From Sinobacterium caligoides (GTDB lineage: Bacteria > Pseudomonadota > Gammaproteobacteria > Pseudomonadales > Sinobacteriaceae), in the NCBI RefSeq assembly GCF_003752585.1, contig NZ_RKHR01000003.1, forward strand, positions 558,001 through 622,000: a stretch of 64,000 bases of DNA, written 5' to 3'. The stretch's first letter is position 1, and every line of letters begins with the position of its first letter. Below the pieces are notes generated by a model. It was not told the DNA's origin. It saw only the letters and a list, made by a program, of their open reading frames with translations, and did not search any database. The translations under genes were made by a program, and so were the position numbers. Below, piece after piece: positions 8,307 through 16,331 of this stretch.

Positions 8307-10556
8307 CTAGTAACTCTCACCAATACTCAGATAGAAGGCGCTTTGGCTGCCTTCAGCCCTACCATAAGCAAAATACATAGCTCCGATGGGGCTATCCAGC
8401 GCTAGATAGATGCTACCGGCGTGAATCAAATCATCGGTAGACATCATCGAACGCTGGTCCCAGACATTACCTGCTTCAAAGGTCGCGCCAAAATAGGCCG
8501 GAAAGTCGACGGGCAACATCGAACGATCTGTGAGGCGATAACGGTACTGTATTCGTCCCATCGCACTGTAAGCCCCAGCCAAAGCATCACTGGAATAACC
8601 TGACAAGCGGCGAAAGCCACCTAGAGTCGCCATATATTGCGGCTCCAAATCAGCGCTACGGTATTGTTCAGTACCGAGCTCAGCCGACAGGGTATGGTCA
8701 CCTAAACTATAAGCACCACCTAGGCGAGCGATGATATGCTTGAACTCATCATCACTACCCATACTCTCTTTATTATCCTCTCCGACAAAGTTAAACCAGA
8801 AGCCTTTGCTAGGGAAGCTAACATTATCCATACTGTCGTAGCTCGTCTGTACACGATACCCCCCTTCATTGAAATGATAGGTATCCTCTGAAAAAACATC
8901 GCCATCAGGCTTAAACCCACCGGAGGCAGTAAACACACCGACACGCATATCAATCGAGTTAAGTAAGGTGCTGCCTAGGTCGAAGCCAAACGTTCCTCGC
9001 TTCACCCACCAATCCTGCTCCTTCCCATCGTCTGTCGCAAAGCCATCTACAGATCTGCCCCCCTCAAGGTTAAGCACATCAAACTCTCTGATAATATGCT
9101 TTCCTCGATACTTAAAATAGGGCTCAACATAGAAGTTTGAGCTGTAATCTAAAGGCTGATAAAAATTAGTTTCAAAGGCCATCTTGTTACCGATTTGACC
9201 AAAGACATATGCCTCTGCCCCCAACTTATTAATCCCCTTCAAACGATAGCTAATACCAAGATTATATTCACTCTTACCGTTAACATCGTCAGCGAAGTTC
9301 CCCCCTATACGAATATAGTTTGCCCCCCACTTTCGTTCTTTCGTAATTATCTTCAAACCTGTTTGATCACCTTTTTTAACCAGCTGGTAATCGATTAGCC
9401 GGAAGTAATCCAAGCTATAAATATTGGCGATATTCTCCATTAACAAATCTCGATCGAACGCCTCTCCAACATTCTGATCTAAGCGAGCACGTATCAATTT
9501 ATCGCTAATTGCCGAGTTGTTATCTACCTCAATAAAATCTATTCTTGGTGCATCCTGAGTAATCACAAATCCGTGATCGATCGCCTCAGGCTCTGCCCAC
9601 TGAGACAACTGTGGTTGCAGCGCCATCGTCGCCTCATAGCCCCTTTTAAAGGCCAACTCAATCTGATCGAAGGAAAACGTACTCACTTCCTCGAGCTTAG
9701 GTTGAATTAAAATATCCCCCTTACCCATACTAGCTATTGAGGCGGCAGTATTCTTTTGCGTCAAAATTGTCAGTACTTGATCCGATACAGCAAAAAAACT
9801 ATCAATTTCATCTTTTTTCTTCAGCGGGGTTGATATGTCGACCACAATTAAGCGATCAACATTCATTGCCTGTGCCACTTCGACAGGTAAATTCGAGGCA
9901 ATACCACCATCAACAAGCACGTGGCCGTCAAATTCAACGGGAGAGTAAACGCCTGGGATCGCCATACTGGCACGTGTCGCCGTCGACAAACTACCATGAT
10001 TAAACACATAGCGATCGCCAGTGACGATATCTGAAGCGACGGCACGATACGGAATCGGTAACTGATCGAAATCTTCAATATTTTCTACATGCTGAAACAG
10101 TTCTTTCAGCATTAGATTTAAGTGCTGCCCCTGCACAGCGCCTCGAGGTAGCTTCACCTCACCATCTTTGACGCTGATGTGGTAATCTAACAACAACTTA
10201 TAGTCTTCTTGCTTACGTCGCATCGGCATTTCCGAACGATCAGAAGAGTCAGTAAAGCCGCCTTTCCAGTCGATATGCTCAACAGTATCAGCCAACTCAT
10301 CCGCCGTCATACCCGAAGCATAGAGCGCGCCAATAATTGAGCCAGCACTGGTGCCGACTACAGCATCAACCTTAATACCCATTTCTTCTAGGGCCTTGAT
10401 CACACCAACATGAGCGATGCCGCGAGCACCTCCACCACTGAGGACCAAGCCTGTGGTAAGGCGCTTATTACTCTTTGTATTTTGCGTCGACTCACTCGGT
10501 GCCGCGTAAAGCGAAAAACTGCACAACATTATCAAGGTGCCAATAAAACAACGCAT
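8307..10556 (-). CDS. plpD: Patatin-like phospholipase of the type Vd secretion (PlpD) family
   Basis: A signal peptide (residues 1 to about 19, ending SLYAA) is followed by a patatin lipase domain, a POTRA-like domain (about 325-400) and a C-terminal BamA/D15-type beta barrel (about 410-749) that ends in an aromatic residue. The catalytic Ser-Asp pair is intact: S70 in GTSAG and D216 in the DGG motif, with the GGGARG oxyanion loop at 41-46. The length (749) is close to that of P. aeruginosa PlpD (728). Such proteins place a phospholipase A1-like domain outside the cell. I chose the ATG at 10556, six bases after AGGAG, over the adjoining TTG. It stands alone beyond the end of the pqq operon. 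Confidence 0.9.
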   Translation of the reverse strand: MRCFIGTLIMLCSFSLYAAPSESTQNTKSNKRLTTGLVLSGGGARGIAHVGVIKALEEMGIKVDAVVGTSAGSIIGALYASGMTADELADTVEHIDWKGGFTDSSDRSEMPMRRKQEDYKLLLDYHISVKDGEVKLPRGAVQGQHLNLMLKELFQHVENIEDFDQLPIPYRAVASDIVTGDRYVFNHGSLSTATRASMAIPGVYSPVEFDGHVLVDGGIASNLPVEVAQAMNVDRLIVVDISTPLKKKDEIDSFFAVSDQVLTILTQKNTAASIASMGKGDILIQPKLEEVSTFSFDQIELAFKRGYEATMALQPQLSQWAEPEAIDHGFVITQDAPRIDFIEVDNNSAISDKLIRARLDQNVGEAFDRDLLMENIANIYSLDYFRLIDYQLVKKGDQTGLKIITKERKWGANYIRIGGNFADDVNGKSEYNLGISYRLKGINKLGAEAYVFGQIGNKMAFETNFYQPLDYSSNFYVEPYFKYRGKHIIREFDVLNLEGGRSVDGFATDDGKEQDWWVKRGTFGFDLGSTLLNSIDMRVGVFTASGGFKPDGDVFSEDTYHFNEGGYRVQTSYDSMDNVSFPSKGFWFNFVGEDNKESMGSDDEFKHIIARLGGAYSLGDHTLSAELGTEQYRSADLEPQYMATLGGFRRLSGYSSDALAGAYSAMGRIQYRYRLTDRSMLPVDFPAYFGATFEAGNVWDQRSMMSTDDLIHAGSIYLALDSPIGAMYFAYGRAEGSQSAFYLSIGESY

Positions 10557-10654
10557 CAAGAGCTCCTAGGCTATCACAACAAACTTATCGAGTAGCTAAC
10601 GCGAACAACACGCCACAACTCTCTACCAATCGGACAGCTTATCTTAACATTCTG

Positions 10655-11407
10655 TTAACAACTGTGATAGGGAGCTCGCTCATACTCATAAGCCATTGTC
10701 ATCGCATCCAGCAGTGACCATAAAATATCTAGCTTAAACTTAACGATAGTCATAGCTCGCTGTTGTCGCTCAGCAGTATCAAAATACGCCAAAGTCACTG
10801 CCAGGCCATGCTCAACATCCCGCCTCGCCTCTGATAAGCGCTTCTGAAAATAACCGTAACCCTGCGCATCAATCCAAGGGTAGACTACAGGCCAGCTATC
10901 TAGGCGTTTCTGATGAATCGTCGGAGCAAACAACTCTGTCAGCGATGAACACACCGCCTCCTGCCAACAACTATTTCGTGCAAAGTTAACGTAGGCATCA
11001 ACAGCAAAACGAACTCCCGGCAGCACGTGCTGCTCGCTAACAACCTCTTCTCGAGTCAACCCTACCGCTTCACCAAGGGTGATCCAAGCCTCAATCCCTC
11101 CCTCCGCGCCCGGCCGACCATCGTGATCAAGAAGGCGCTGCAGCCATTGCTGGCGAACAGCTATATCCGGCGTGTTAGCAATAACATTGGCGTCTTTCAG
11201 CGGGATATTGATCTGATAGTAATAACGGTTGGCTACCCAGCCTTGCACCTCTTGCCGGCTACAGCCTCCGCTATTCATCCTGACATGAAAAGGGTGGTGA
11301 ATATGATACAACCCCTCCAATGAACGAAGCTGACACTCAAACTCCTCCCGCGACCAGCCTTCAGATGGTGGCGTCGGCAAATGATTTAACGCGATAAGAT
11401 CAGACAT
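10655..11407 (-). CDS. pqqC: Pyrroloquinoline-quinone synthase PqqC
   Basis: The 250-residue protein has the PqqC signature segments [10 protein letters not shown] (38-47), [13 protein letters not shown] (60-72), RLLDHDG (91-97) and GGIEAW (103-108). PqqC is a cofactor-free oxidase that closes the ring and carries out the final eight-electron oxidation to PQQ in the cytosol. It is the last gene of the operon, 18 bases after pqqE, whereas in most bacteria pqqC lies between pqqB and pqqD. The protein itself looks complete. Confidence 0.95.
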   Translation of the reverse strand: MSDLIALNHLPTPPSEGWSREEFECQLRSLEGLYHIHHPFHVRMNSGGCSRQEVQGWVANRYYYQINIPLKDANVIANTPDIAVRQQWLQRLLDHDGRPGAEGGIEAWITLGEAVGLTREEVVSEQHVLPGVRFAVDAYVNFARNSCWQEAVCSSLTELFAPTIHQKRLDSWPVVYPWIDAQGYGYFQKRLSEARRDVEHGLAVTLAYFDTAERQQRAMTIVKFKLDILWSLLDAMTMAYEYERAPYHSC

Positions 11408-11425
11408 AAGTTCCTCAAATAATGA

Positions 11426-12607
11426 CTACTGTTCTGTACTGCGAACAATAACCGAAGAAGCTAAGCCTCGGCTATTTTGCGGATTCCTCTTCTCTATTAC
11501 CGGAGCATCAACGCGCCCTATCAAAGCTGCCGCCCGCTCTATCTGCTGATCAACTAGATGACGATGAGGAGACTTCGAGCAGACCGGGTCAGTGTTTGCT
11601 GCCTCTCCTGTCAACAAATAAGCCTGACAACGACAGCCCGCAAAATCTTCTTCTTTTTGTTCGCAGCCTGCACAAGGCTGCTTCATCCACTGGTTACCAC
11701 GAAAGCGATTAAACAGCTCGGTCCTCTGCCAAATATCAGCCAAGCTCTGCTGCCGGACATCGGGAAACTCCGTCTCCGGTAACACTACAGCACCATGACA
11801 AGGCAGTACCATGCCGTTTGGCGTCACGCTAATAAATGTCGTCCCCCAGCCGTTGCTGCACGGCTTAGGTGTATCGTTATAATAATCTGGGACAACAAAA
11901 AACAGCTCCATCGGTCGAGTTAAACGCTGGCGAAACTCGGCCGTGAGGCGCTCAGCCTCCTGTAACTGTTGCCGACTAGGTAATAAAGCGTCACGATTCT
12001 GCCAGGCCCAACCATAGTACTGGCAATTAGCAATCTCAACAAAATCTGCTGCCAAGCTGTCAGCAAGCAGCAACATCTCAGGCAACTGATCAATATTTCC
12101 ACGGTGCAGCACAAAGTTAAGCACCATTGGCAGGCCGCTCTCCTTGATAGCTCTTGCCATCGCCACTTTATGCTCAAAGCACTCTGTACCAGCAAAATAA
12201 TCATTAGTCGCTGCATTCGCCCCCTGAAAGCTCACTTGAATATGATCAACCCCTGCCTCACGGAGCCGCGTAACACGCTGCAGGTCCATACCAACCGTGG
12301 AGGTAATTAAATTCGTGTAATAGCCCAACCGTCTTGCCTCGGCAATAAGCTCTTCCAAGTCGGGGCGAAGTAGCGGCTCGCCACCGGAGAGCCCTAGTTG
12401 CAACGCTCCCAGCGCCCTTCCCTGGGTAAATACGTCGACCCACTCAGCAGTATTTAGCTCACCTTTCTTATAACGAGGATAGTCCACCGGGTTAGAGCAA
12501 TAACCACACTGCAATGGACAAGCATAAGTCAGCTCCGCCAATAGCCAAAGAGGGATTGAAGACGTTTGCTTCGTCGCTACTTTGTTAGACCAGCCACTGC
12601 TTTTCAC
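11426..12607 (-). CDS. pqqE: PQQ biosynthesis radical SAM enzyme PqqE
   Basis: The 393-residue protein has the radical SAM CxxxCxxC motif (C30, C34, C37) near the start and a Cys-rich SPASM domain at the C-terminus (segments CHGAVV, CAGCEQKEEDFAGCRC and DPVCSKSPHR) that holds auxiliary iron-sulfur clusters. PqqE makes the Glu-Tyr carbon-carbon bond in PqqA while PqqA is held by PqqD. Its start overlaps the end of pqqD by 23 bases, so the two are probably translationally coupled. It is complete for the family (about 370-390 residues). Confidence 0.95.
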   Translation of the reverse strand: MKSSGWSNKVATKQTSSIPLWLLAELTYACPLQCGYCSNPVDYPRYKKGELNTAEWVDVFTQGRALGALQLGLSGGEPLLRPDLEELIAEARRLGYYTNLITSTVGMDLQRVTRLREAGVDHIQVSFQGANAATNDYFAGTECFEHKVAMARAIKESGLPMVLNFVLHRGNIDQLPEMLLLADSLAADFVEIANCQYYGWAWQNRDALLPSRQQLQEAERLTAEFRQRLTRPMELFFVVPDYYNDTPKPCSNGWGTTFISVTPNGMVLPCHGAVVLPETEFPDVRQQSLADIWQRTELFNRFRGNQWMKQPCAGCEQKEEDFAGCRCQAYLLTGEAANTDPVCSKSPHRHLVDQQIERAAALIGRVDAPVIEKRNPQNSRGLASSVIVRSTEQ

Positions 12608-12839
12608 GAGCTATCCCCACAAATTCTCTCACATCATCTGCCAGCGCCTCAGCCTCAGGGAAACGCTCCTGTAGCAGAGCAATCAAATCAACGAGACTCT
12701 TAGGTTCCTGTAGGGCAAGAAGGATGGTTGAGGCCGTCTCATTCAGCTGTACCATACCTTCGGGGAAGAGTAGAACATGACAGTCTTGCGCTTGCTCAAA
12801 CTGCAAACGGTATTGCGGGTTCAGTTGTAAAGGCTTCAT
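12585..12839 (-). CDS. pqqD: PQQ biosynthesis peptide chaperone PqqD
   Basis: An 84-residue RRE-type protein. The segments PQYRLQFEQAQDCHVLLFPE and GMVQLNETASTILLALQE match the winged-helix fold that binds the PqqA peptide and presents it to PqqE. It overlaps pqqE by 23 bases and starts 53 bases after pqqB. It is a separate gene here, not fused to pqqC as in some methylotrophs. Confidence 0.93.
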   Translation of the reverse strand: MKPLQLNPQYRLQFEQAQDCHVLLFPEGMVQLNETASTILLALQEPKSLVDLIALLQERFPEAEALADDVREFVGIAREKQWLV

Positions 12840-12892
12840 CAGTAGTTACCTCAAAAAAGCAAAATATAGCTACGCTCAAAACAAAGCAATCG

Positions 12893-13807
12893 CTAGAGCT
12901 CGATCATCATGCCATCAAAGCTAACCTCTATCTCCTCTTCTGCTAGCAGCATCCGCTCAGGCGAATCCTCCAACAATATCGGATTGGTATTATTAATATG
13001 AATCAGTATCTTGCGTGCTTGTTTGTAATCACGCAAGACCTCTATCATGCCACCGTTACCCGATTGCGGTAAGTGCCCCATATCCAAGGCGTGCTTGGTG
13101 CCAACGCCCATATAACTCATTTCATCACCTCGCCAGAAAGTGCCATCAATCATTAGGCAGTCTGCCTGCGTGAAAGCAGCGGCTACCGAGGCACTAATTT
13201 CTGCTAACCCAGGCGCATAAAATAATCGCTTACCAGTGCGGCTATCTTCGATCATCATGCCAACATTGTCGCCTGGATGGGGGTTGTGGCGGTGCGGGGA
13301 GTAAGGAGGCGCTTTGCCATCGACTGCGATCGTTGAAAAGCGAAGGTGATCAATACCCTTAATCGTAAAACTCTCACCATCAATAGGCAGACTATGACGA
13401 TGATTACCGCCATTCCAAGACTTCAACATTTCAAAGACAGGAAAGCCCGTAGAGAGGTCTTCAAACACGCAGTCGGTACAATAAACCGGCAATGGACACC
13501 CTTCACGTAGCATCAGCAACCCCGTACTGTGGTCGATCTGACTATCCATCAGCACAATAGCTTCAATGCCTGTATCACGGATGGATCTGGCCGGCTGTAT
13601 TTGCGGAAAACGGGCCAGCTGAGTGAGAATATCTGGCGAGGTATTAAAAAGCACCCAGCGCTCACCATCGCCACTCACCGCAATTGAGGATTGTGTGCGC
13701 GCCTGCGCATTAATGGTGCCCTTTCGTAGCCCATCACAATTGGCGCAGTTACAGTTCCACTGAGGAAAGCCGCCGCCAGCAGCCGAACCGAGTACTCGAA
13801 TATACAT
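12893..13807 (-). CDS. pqqB: PqqB, metallo-beta-lactamase-fold oxygenase of PQQ synthesis
   Basis: The 304-residue protein begins [19 protein letters not shown] and has the NCNCANC zinc-binding cluster, followed by the [14 protein letters not shown] segment that replaces the usual HxHxDH of the fold. Both are diagnostic of PqqB, an iron-dependent hydroxylase that acts on the Glu-Tyr precursor. The length is typical. It follows pqqA after about 70 bases that contain a small hairpin. Confidence 0.95.
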   Translation of the reverse strand: MYIRVLGSAAGGGFPQWNCNCANCDGLRKGTINAQARTQSSIAVSGDGERWVLFNTSPDILTQLARFPQIQPARSIRDTGIEAIVLMDSQIDHSTGLLMLREGCPLPVYCTDCVFEDLSTGFPVFEMLKSWNGGNHRHSLPIDGESFTIKGIDHLRFSTIAVDGKAPPYSPHRHNPHPGDNVGMMIEDSRTGKRLFYAPGLAEISASVAAAFTQADCLMIDGTFWRGDEMSYMGVGTKHALDMGHLPQSGNGGMIEVLRDYKQARKILIHINNTNPILLEDSPERMLLAEEEIEVSFDGMMIEL

Positions 13808-13822
13808 GGTAATACAACTTAT

Positions 13823-13843
13823 AAAAGGCGGCTGCTAGGCAGC
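13823..13843 (-). terminator. Possible attenuator hairpin between pqqA and pqqB
   Basis: On the minus strand GCTGC-CTA-GCAGC (13831-13843) forms a short stem and TTTT follows four bases later (13823-13826). In other bacteria pqqA is made in large excess over the enzymes, and a leaky hairpin after pqqA would give that. The stem is only five pairs, so this is a weak call. Confidence 0.35.
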
Positions 13844-13880
13844 TTAGAGCACCCAGTCAGCCCAGATAAAGAAGCGGGGA

Positions 13881-13952
13881 CTATCGCGTATAACGATACA
13901 AGGTTATCTCGAAACCTAAACGAATCTCTTTAAACTCTGGCTTGGTCCACAT
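13881..13952 (-). CDS. pqqA: PQQ precursor peptide PqqA
   Basis: This 23-codon gene encodes a peptide beginning MWTKPEFKEIRLGFEITLY. It has the invariant Glu15 and Tyr19 of the EITLY core that PqqE cross-links to form the PQQ skeleton. A strong AGGAG ribosome-binding site lies seven bases before the ATG at 13952. It heads the operon A-B-D-E-C. Such short genes are easily missed, but the sequence and the position leave little doubt. Confidence 0.95.
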   Translation of the reverse strand: MWTKPEFKEIRLGFEITLYRYTR

Positions 13953-13983
13953 AGCACTCTCCTACGACATATTATTAATGTTA

Positions 13984-14013
13984 GTTTTATTGTTCGGCGT
14001 ATCAAGTCGTCAA
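13984..14013 (-). promoter_or_regulatory. Candidate sigma-70 promoter for pqqA
   Basis: On the minus strand TTGACG (14008-14013) is separated by 18 bases from TAAAAC (13984-13989), about 30 bases before the pqqA start. The -35 is good and the -10 moderate. The position is right, but there is no independent support. Confidence 0.4.
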
Positions 14014-14180
14014 AATCATAGCATGAAGACGGCGTCCGCAGTCAACAGATCGTCGCCCCTCACGCATTACTCGGTCTTTTTTCCACCGTTAAGGTGATGT
14101 CGATACAGGCAACGAAAACAGGCAATGTATATTGGTAACAACACCGCTTTGCCTCCTTTCAGCCTTCCAATCAAATGATC

Positions 14181-14657
14181 TTACTTCGACTGAGCTTTAC
14201 GTGCCTCTTTTAAGGCTTTCTTCGCCTCTTCCACTTTGTTTTCTAATTTACCGACACGGTCAAAATAGCCCTGACTCGGCTTACTACCATTTTTTGTATT
14301 GGTGCGATCGCCCTCACCAAAAATAGAGCCTTCACCTAACGCCTTCTTCGCTTTCTCCAGCTCTTTCTTCGCCTTCTTTATCGCATCATGCTGGCTCTGC
14401 TGATCCTTAGCCTGCTCCTCTCTCTCCGACTGATAATCATCAATCTGCTGCTTCGAGAGATCATCTAAAGGCTGTATATTCACCACTTCAGGCATTGGAA
14501 TAGCCTCTGTTTTACCACCTTTGGGCTCCACATCGCTATAACTGACACTACCATCAGCATTTACCGTACGATAAATTTTCGCTGCGTAGCTGTTAGGAAC
14601 CTGCAAAGTTACTGCTACAATGACCGCTACAAGAGGGGGCACGAACCGTTCAAACAT
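14181..14657 (-). CDS. DUF4124 domain protein, periplasmic or membrane-anchored
   Basis: The 158-residue protein starts with a hydrophobic signal (about residues 1-25, ending SYA). The segment IYRTVNADGSVSYSDVEPKG that follows is the small beta domain of the DUF4124 family. The rest is a highly charged helix of Lys, Glu and Ala, likely a coiled coil. I chose the ATG at 14657 because AAGGAAGGAA lies directly upstream; a longer reading would bury the signal sequence. The function is unknown. It lies upstream of the pqq operon on the same strand, but more than 200 bases away. Confidence 0.72.
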   Translation of the reverse strand: MFERFVPPLVAVIVAVTLQVPNSYAAKIYRTVNADGSVSYSDVEPKGGKTEAIPMPEVVNIQPLDDLSKQQIDDYQSEREEQAKDQQSQHDAIKKAKKELEKAKKALGEGSIFGEGDRTNTKNGSKPSQGYFDRVGKLENKVEEAKKALKEARKAQSK

Positions 14658-14802
14658 AATTTCCTTCCTTATTCGCTCACAAATATGATGAAAGTCAGCA
14701 TCTTTAGCCTCTTGCGTCACACAGACTAAACCCGTAAAGTGCGACGCGTCGCCGTCTCAGGCGTCTTTACTATCTTATATCCAAAACAGATGAGGGGCGA
14801 CG

Positions 14803-15057
14803 ATGTCCAGTGCCAAAACCATCCAAGCAGAGCAGCTAAAGAGCTTACTAGCCGACGTGCTACAAATCGACACGACAGGTTTTGATGCTGATACTGAACT
14901 CCTCGGCGCCATAGCGGAGTTCGACTCAATGGCCGTTATCTCTCTCATCACCGCTTTAGAACAACAACTTAACATTAATATCGCCGACGATGAAATAGAC
15001 GGCGAAGCATTTGCCAACTTCGGTTGCCTATTATCGTTTATCGCCGAAAGACAATGA
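14803..15057 (+). CDS. Acyl carrier protein (exosortase-type cluster)
   Basis: An 84-residue acidic carrier protein. The phosphopantetheine site is S42 in EFDSMAV, where Met stands in place of the usual Leu. The rest follows the four-helix ACP pattern (TALEQQLNINI, then a hydrophobic helix). It converges with the PLP decarboxylase gene 33 bases away, and the AMP ligase lies beyond that. Small ACPs of this kind accompany the same two enzymes in bacteria with exosortase type-1 systems. It is therefore more likely a dedicated carrier than the fatty-acid AcpP. Confidence 0.85.
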   Translation: MSSAKTIQAEQLKSLLADVLQIDTTGFDADTELLGAIAEFDSMAVISLITALEQQLNINIADDEIDGEAFANFGCLLSFIAERQ

Positions 15058-15089
15058 AACAACGCCTCCTTGATGGTAGCTCGGCGCTA

Positions 15090-16331
15090 CTAAATTAATA
15101 GCTCCTCTACTTCCGGGTGACCTAAAAAGCGCTGCGGACTTGCCGTTGCACCGTAGGCACCCGACTGTAACACCGCAATTGTATCTCCGACATTCAGCTG
15201 AGGCAGCATAACCTTAGCACCGACAATATCTAGTGGCGTGCACAAAGGCCCAACAACCTCAACCGCCTCCAGCTGATCACTTTCTAAGCAATTTGTCGCG
15301 ACCACCGGATAGTTCTTACGTATCACCTGGCCAAAATTCCCCGAATTCGATAGGTGGTGGTGCAAACCGCCATCTGTCATCGCAAAAGACTGCCCCCTCG
15401 ACACCTTTATATCCGTCACCGTACACAAATATACCCCGGCCTCACCAACTAAGTAACGCCCCAACTCCATAATGAACTCGCAGCCTTGCAGCGAAGAAGG
15501 CAAATTCGCCAACAAGCGCCGCAAATTATCCATAACCGGTGCTATATCTAACGCCTGCTCCCCCGGAAAGTAAGGAATACCAAAGCCACCACCAATATTG
15601 ATGTGTGTCGGCGCGCAGGGGCTGAAAGCCGCCAAGCGAGCCGCTAATTCGAAGGTATTATCATGCGCCTCAATGAGTGCCTCAGGCTTCAAGTTTTGCG
15701 AGCCACAAAATATATGAAAACCGCGAAACTCGAGCTCTATAGGCCAATCGCTTAACATTGCTTCTAACTGTTCTACATCGATACCAAACGGCTTGGCCCC
15801 CCCCCCCATCTTCATACCAGCAGACTTTAGCTCAAAATCAGGATTTACACGCAGCGCCACCTGAGGCCTGCGGCCGGTCTGCTGGGCAATATCGACTAAC
15901 CGGGCCAACTCTAACGCTGACTCGACATTAATCACCACGCCACTCACCACAGCCGCCGTCAACTCGCCAACCTGCTTAGCGGGGCCAGCAAAGCTGATAT
16001 CAGAAGCTTTGATACTACTCGCCAGAGCGACCTTAAGTTCGCCATGTGACGCTACATCCAGGCCATCCACTAGGCCTGCCATATGCTGTACCAACGCTGG
16101 CATCGGGTTTGCTTTAATAGCGTAGTGCAGCTTAATCGCCTCCGGCAGTTGTTTTCGCAGTGTTTCCACCCGCTCAGTCAGCGCCGCTTTATCGTAGATA
16201 TAGCATGGGCTCTGGCCTGCTATAGCAATCAGCTCAGCGGCATTAAAGCCAGCGATAACCAGTCGATTATTAACACCTATAAGTCGACCCAAACGATCAT
16301 GATTACTTCTTTTCATACGACTTTCATCCAT
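15090..16331 (-). CDS. PLP-dependent decarboxylase, exosortase type-1-associated family
   Basis: The 413-residue protein has the alanine-racemase-type barrel and beta domains of diaminopimelate/ornithine decarboxylases. Visible are the PLP lysine K73 in HYAIKANP, the glycine loop GGGFGIPY and the catalytic Cys C364 in GPLCTPLD, with GAYG near the end. It matches the subfamily found with exosortase type-1 systems rather than housekeeping LysA. Its start overlaps the end of the AMP ligase gene by eight bases, a tight coupling. The substrate may be an amino acid held on the neighbouring ACP, as with BtrK in butirosin synthesis (inference). Confidence 0.82.
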   Translation of the reverse strand: MDESRMKRSNHDRLGRLIGVNNRLVIAGFNAAELIAIAGQSPCYIYDKAALTERVETLRKQLPEAIKLHYAIKANPMPALVQHMAGLVDGLDVASHGELKVALASSIKASDISFAGPAKQVGELTAAVVSGVVINVESALELARLVDIAQQTGRRPQVALRVNPDFELKSAGMKMGGGAKPFGIDVEQLEAMLSDWPIELEFRGFHIFCGSQNLKPEALIEAHDNTFELAARLAAFSPCAPTHINIGGGFGIPYFPGEQALDIAPVMDNLRRLLANLPSSLQGCEFIMELGRYLVGEAGVYLCTVTDIKVSRGQSFAMTDGGLHHHLSNSGNFGQVIRKNYPVVATNCLESDQLEAVEVVGPLCTPLDIVGAKVMLPQLNVGDTIAVLQSGAYGATASPQRFLGHPEVEELLI

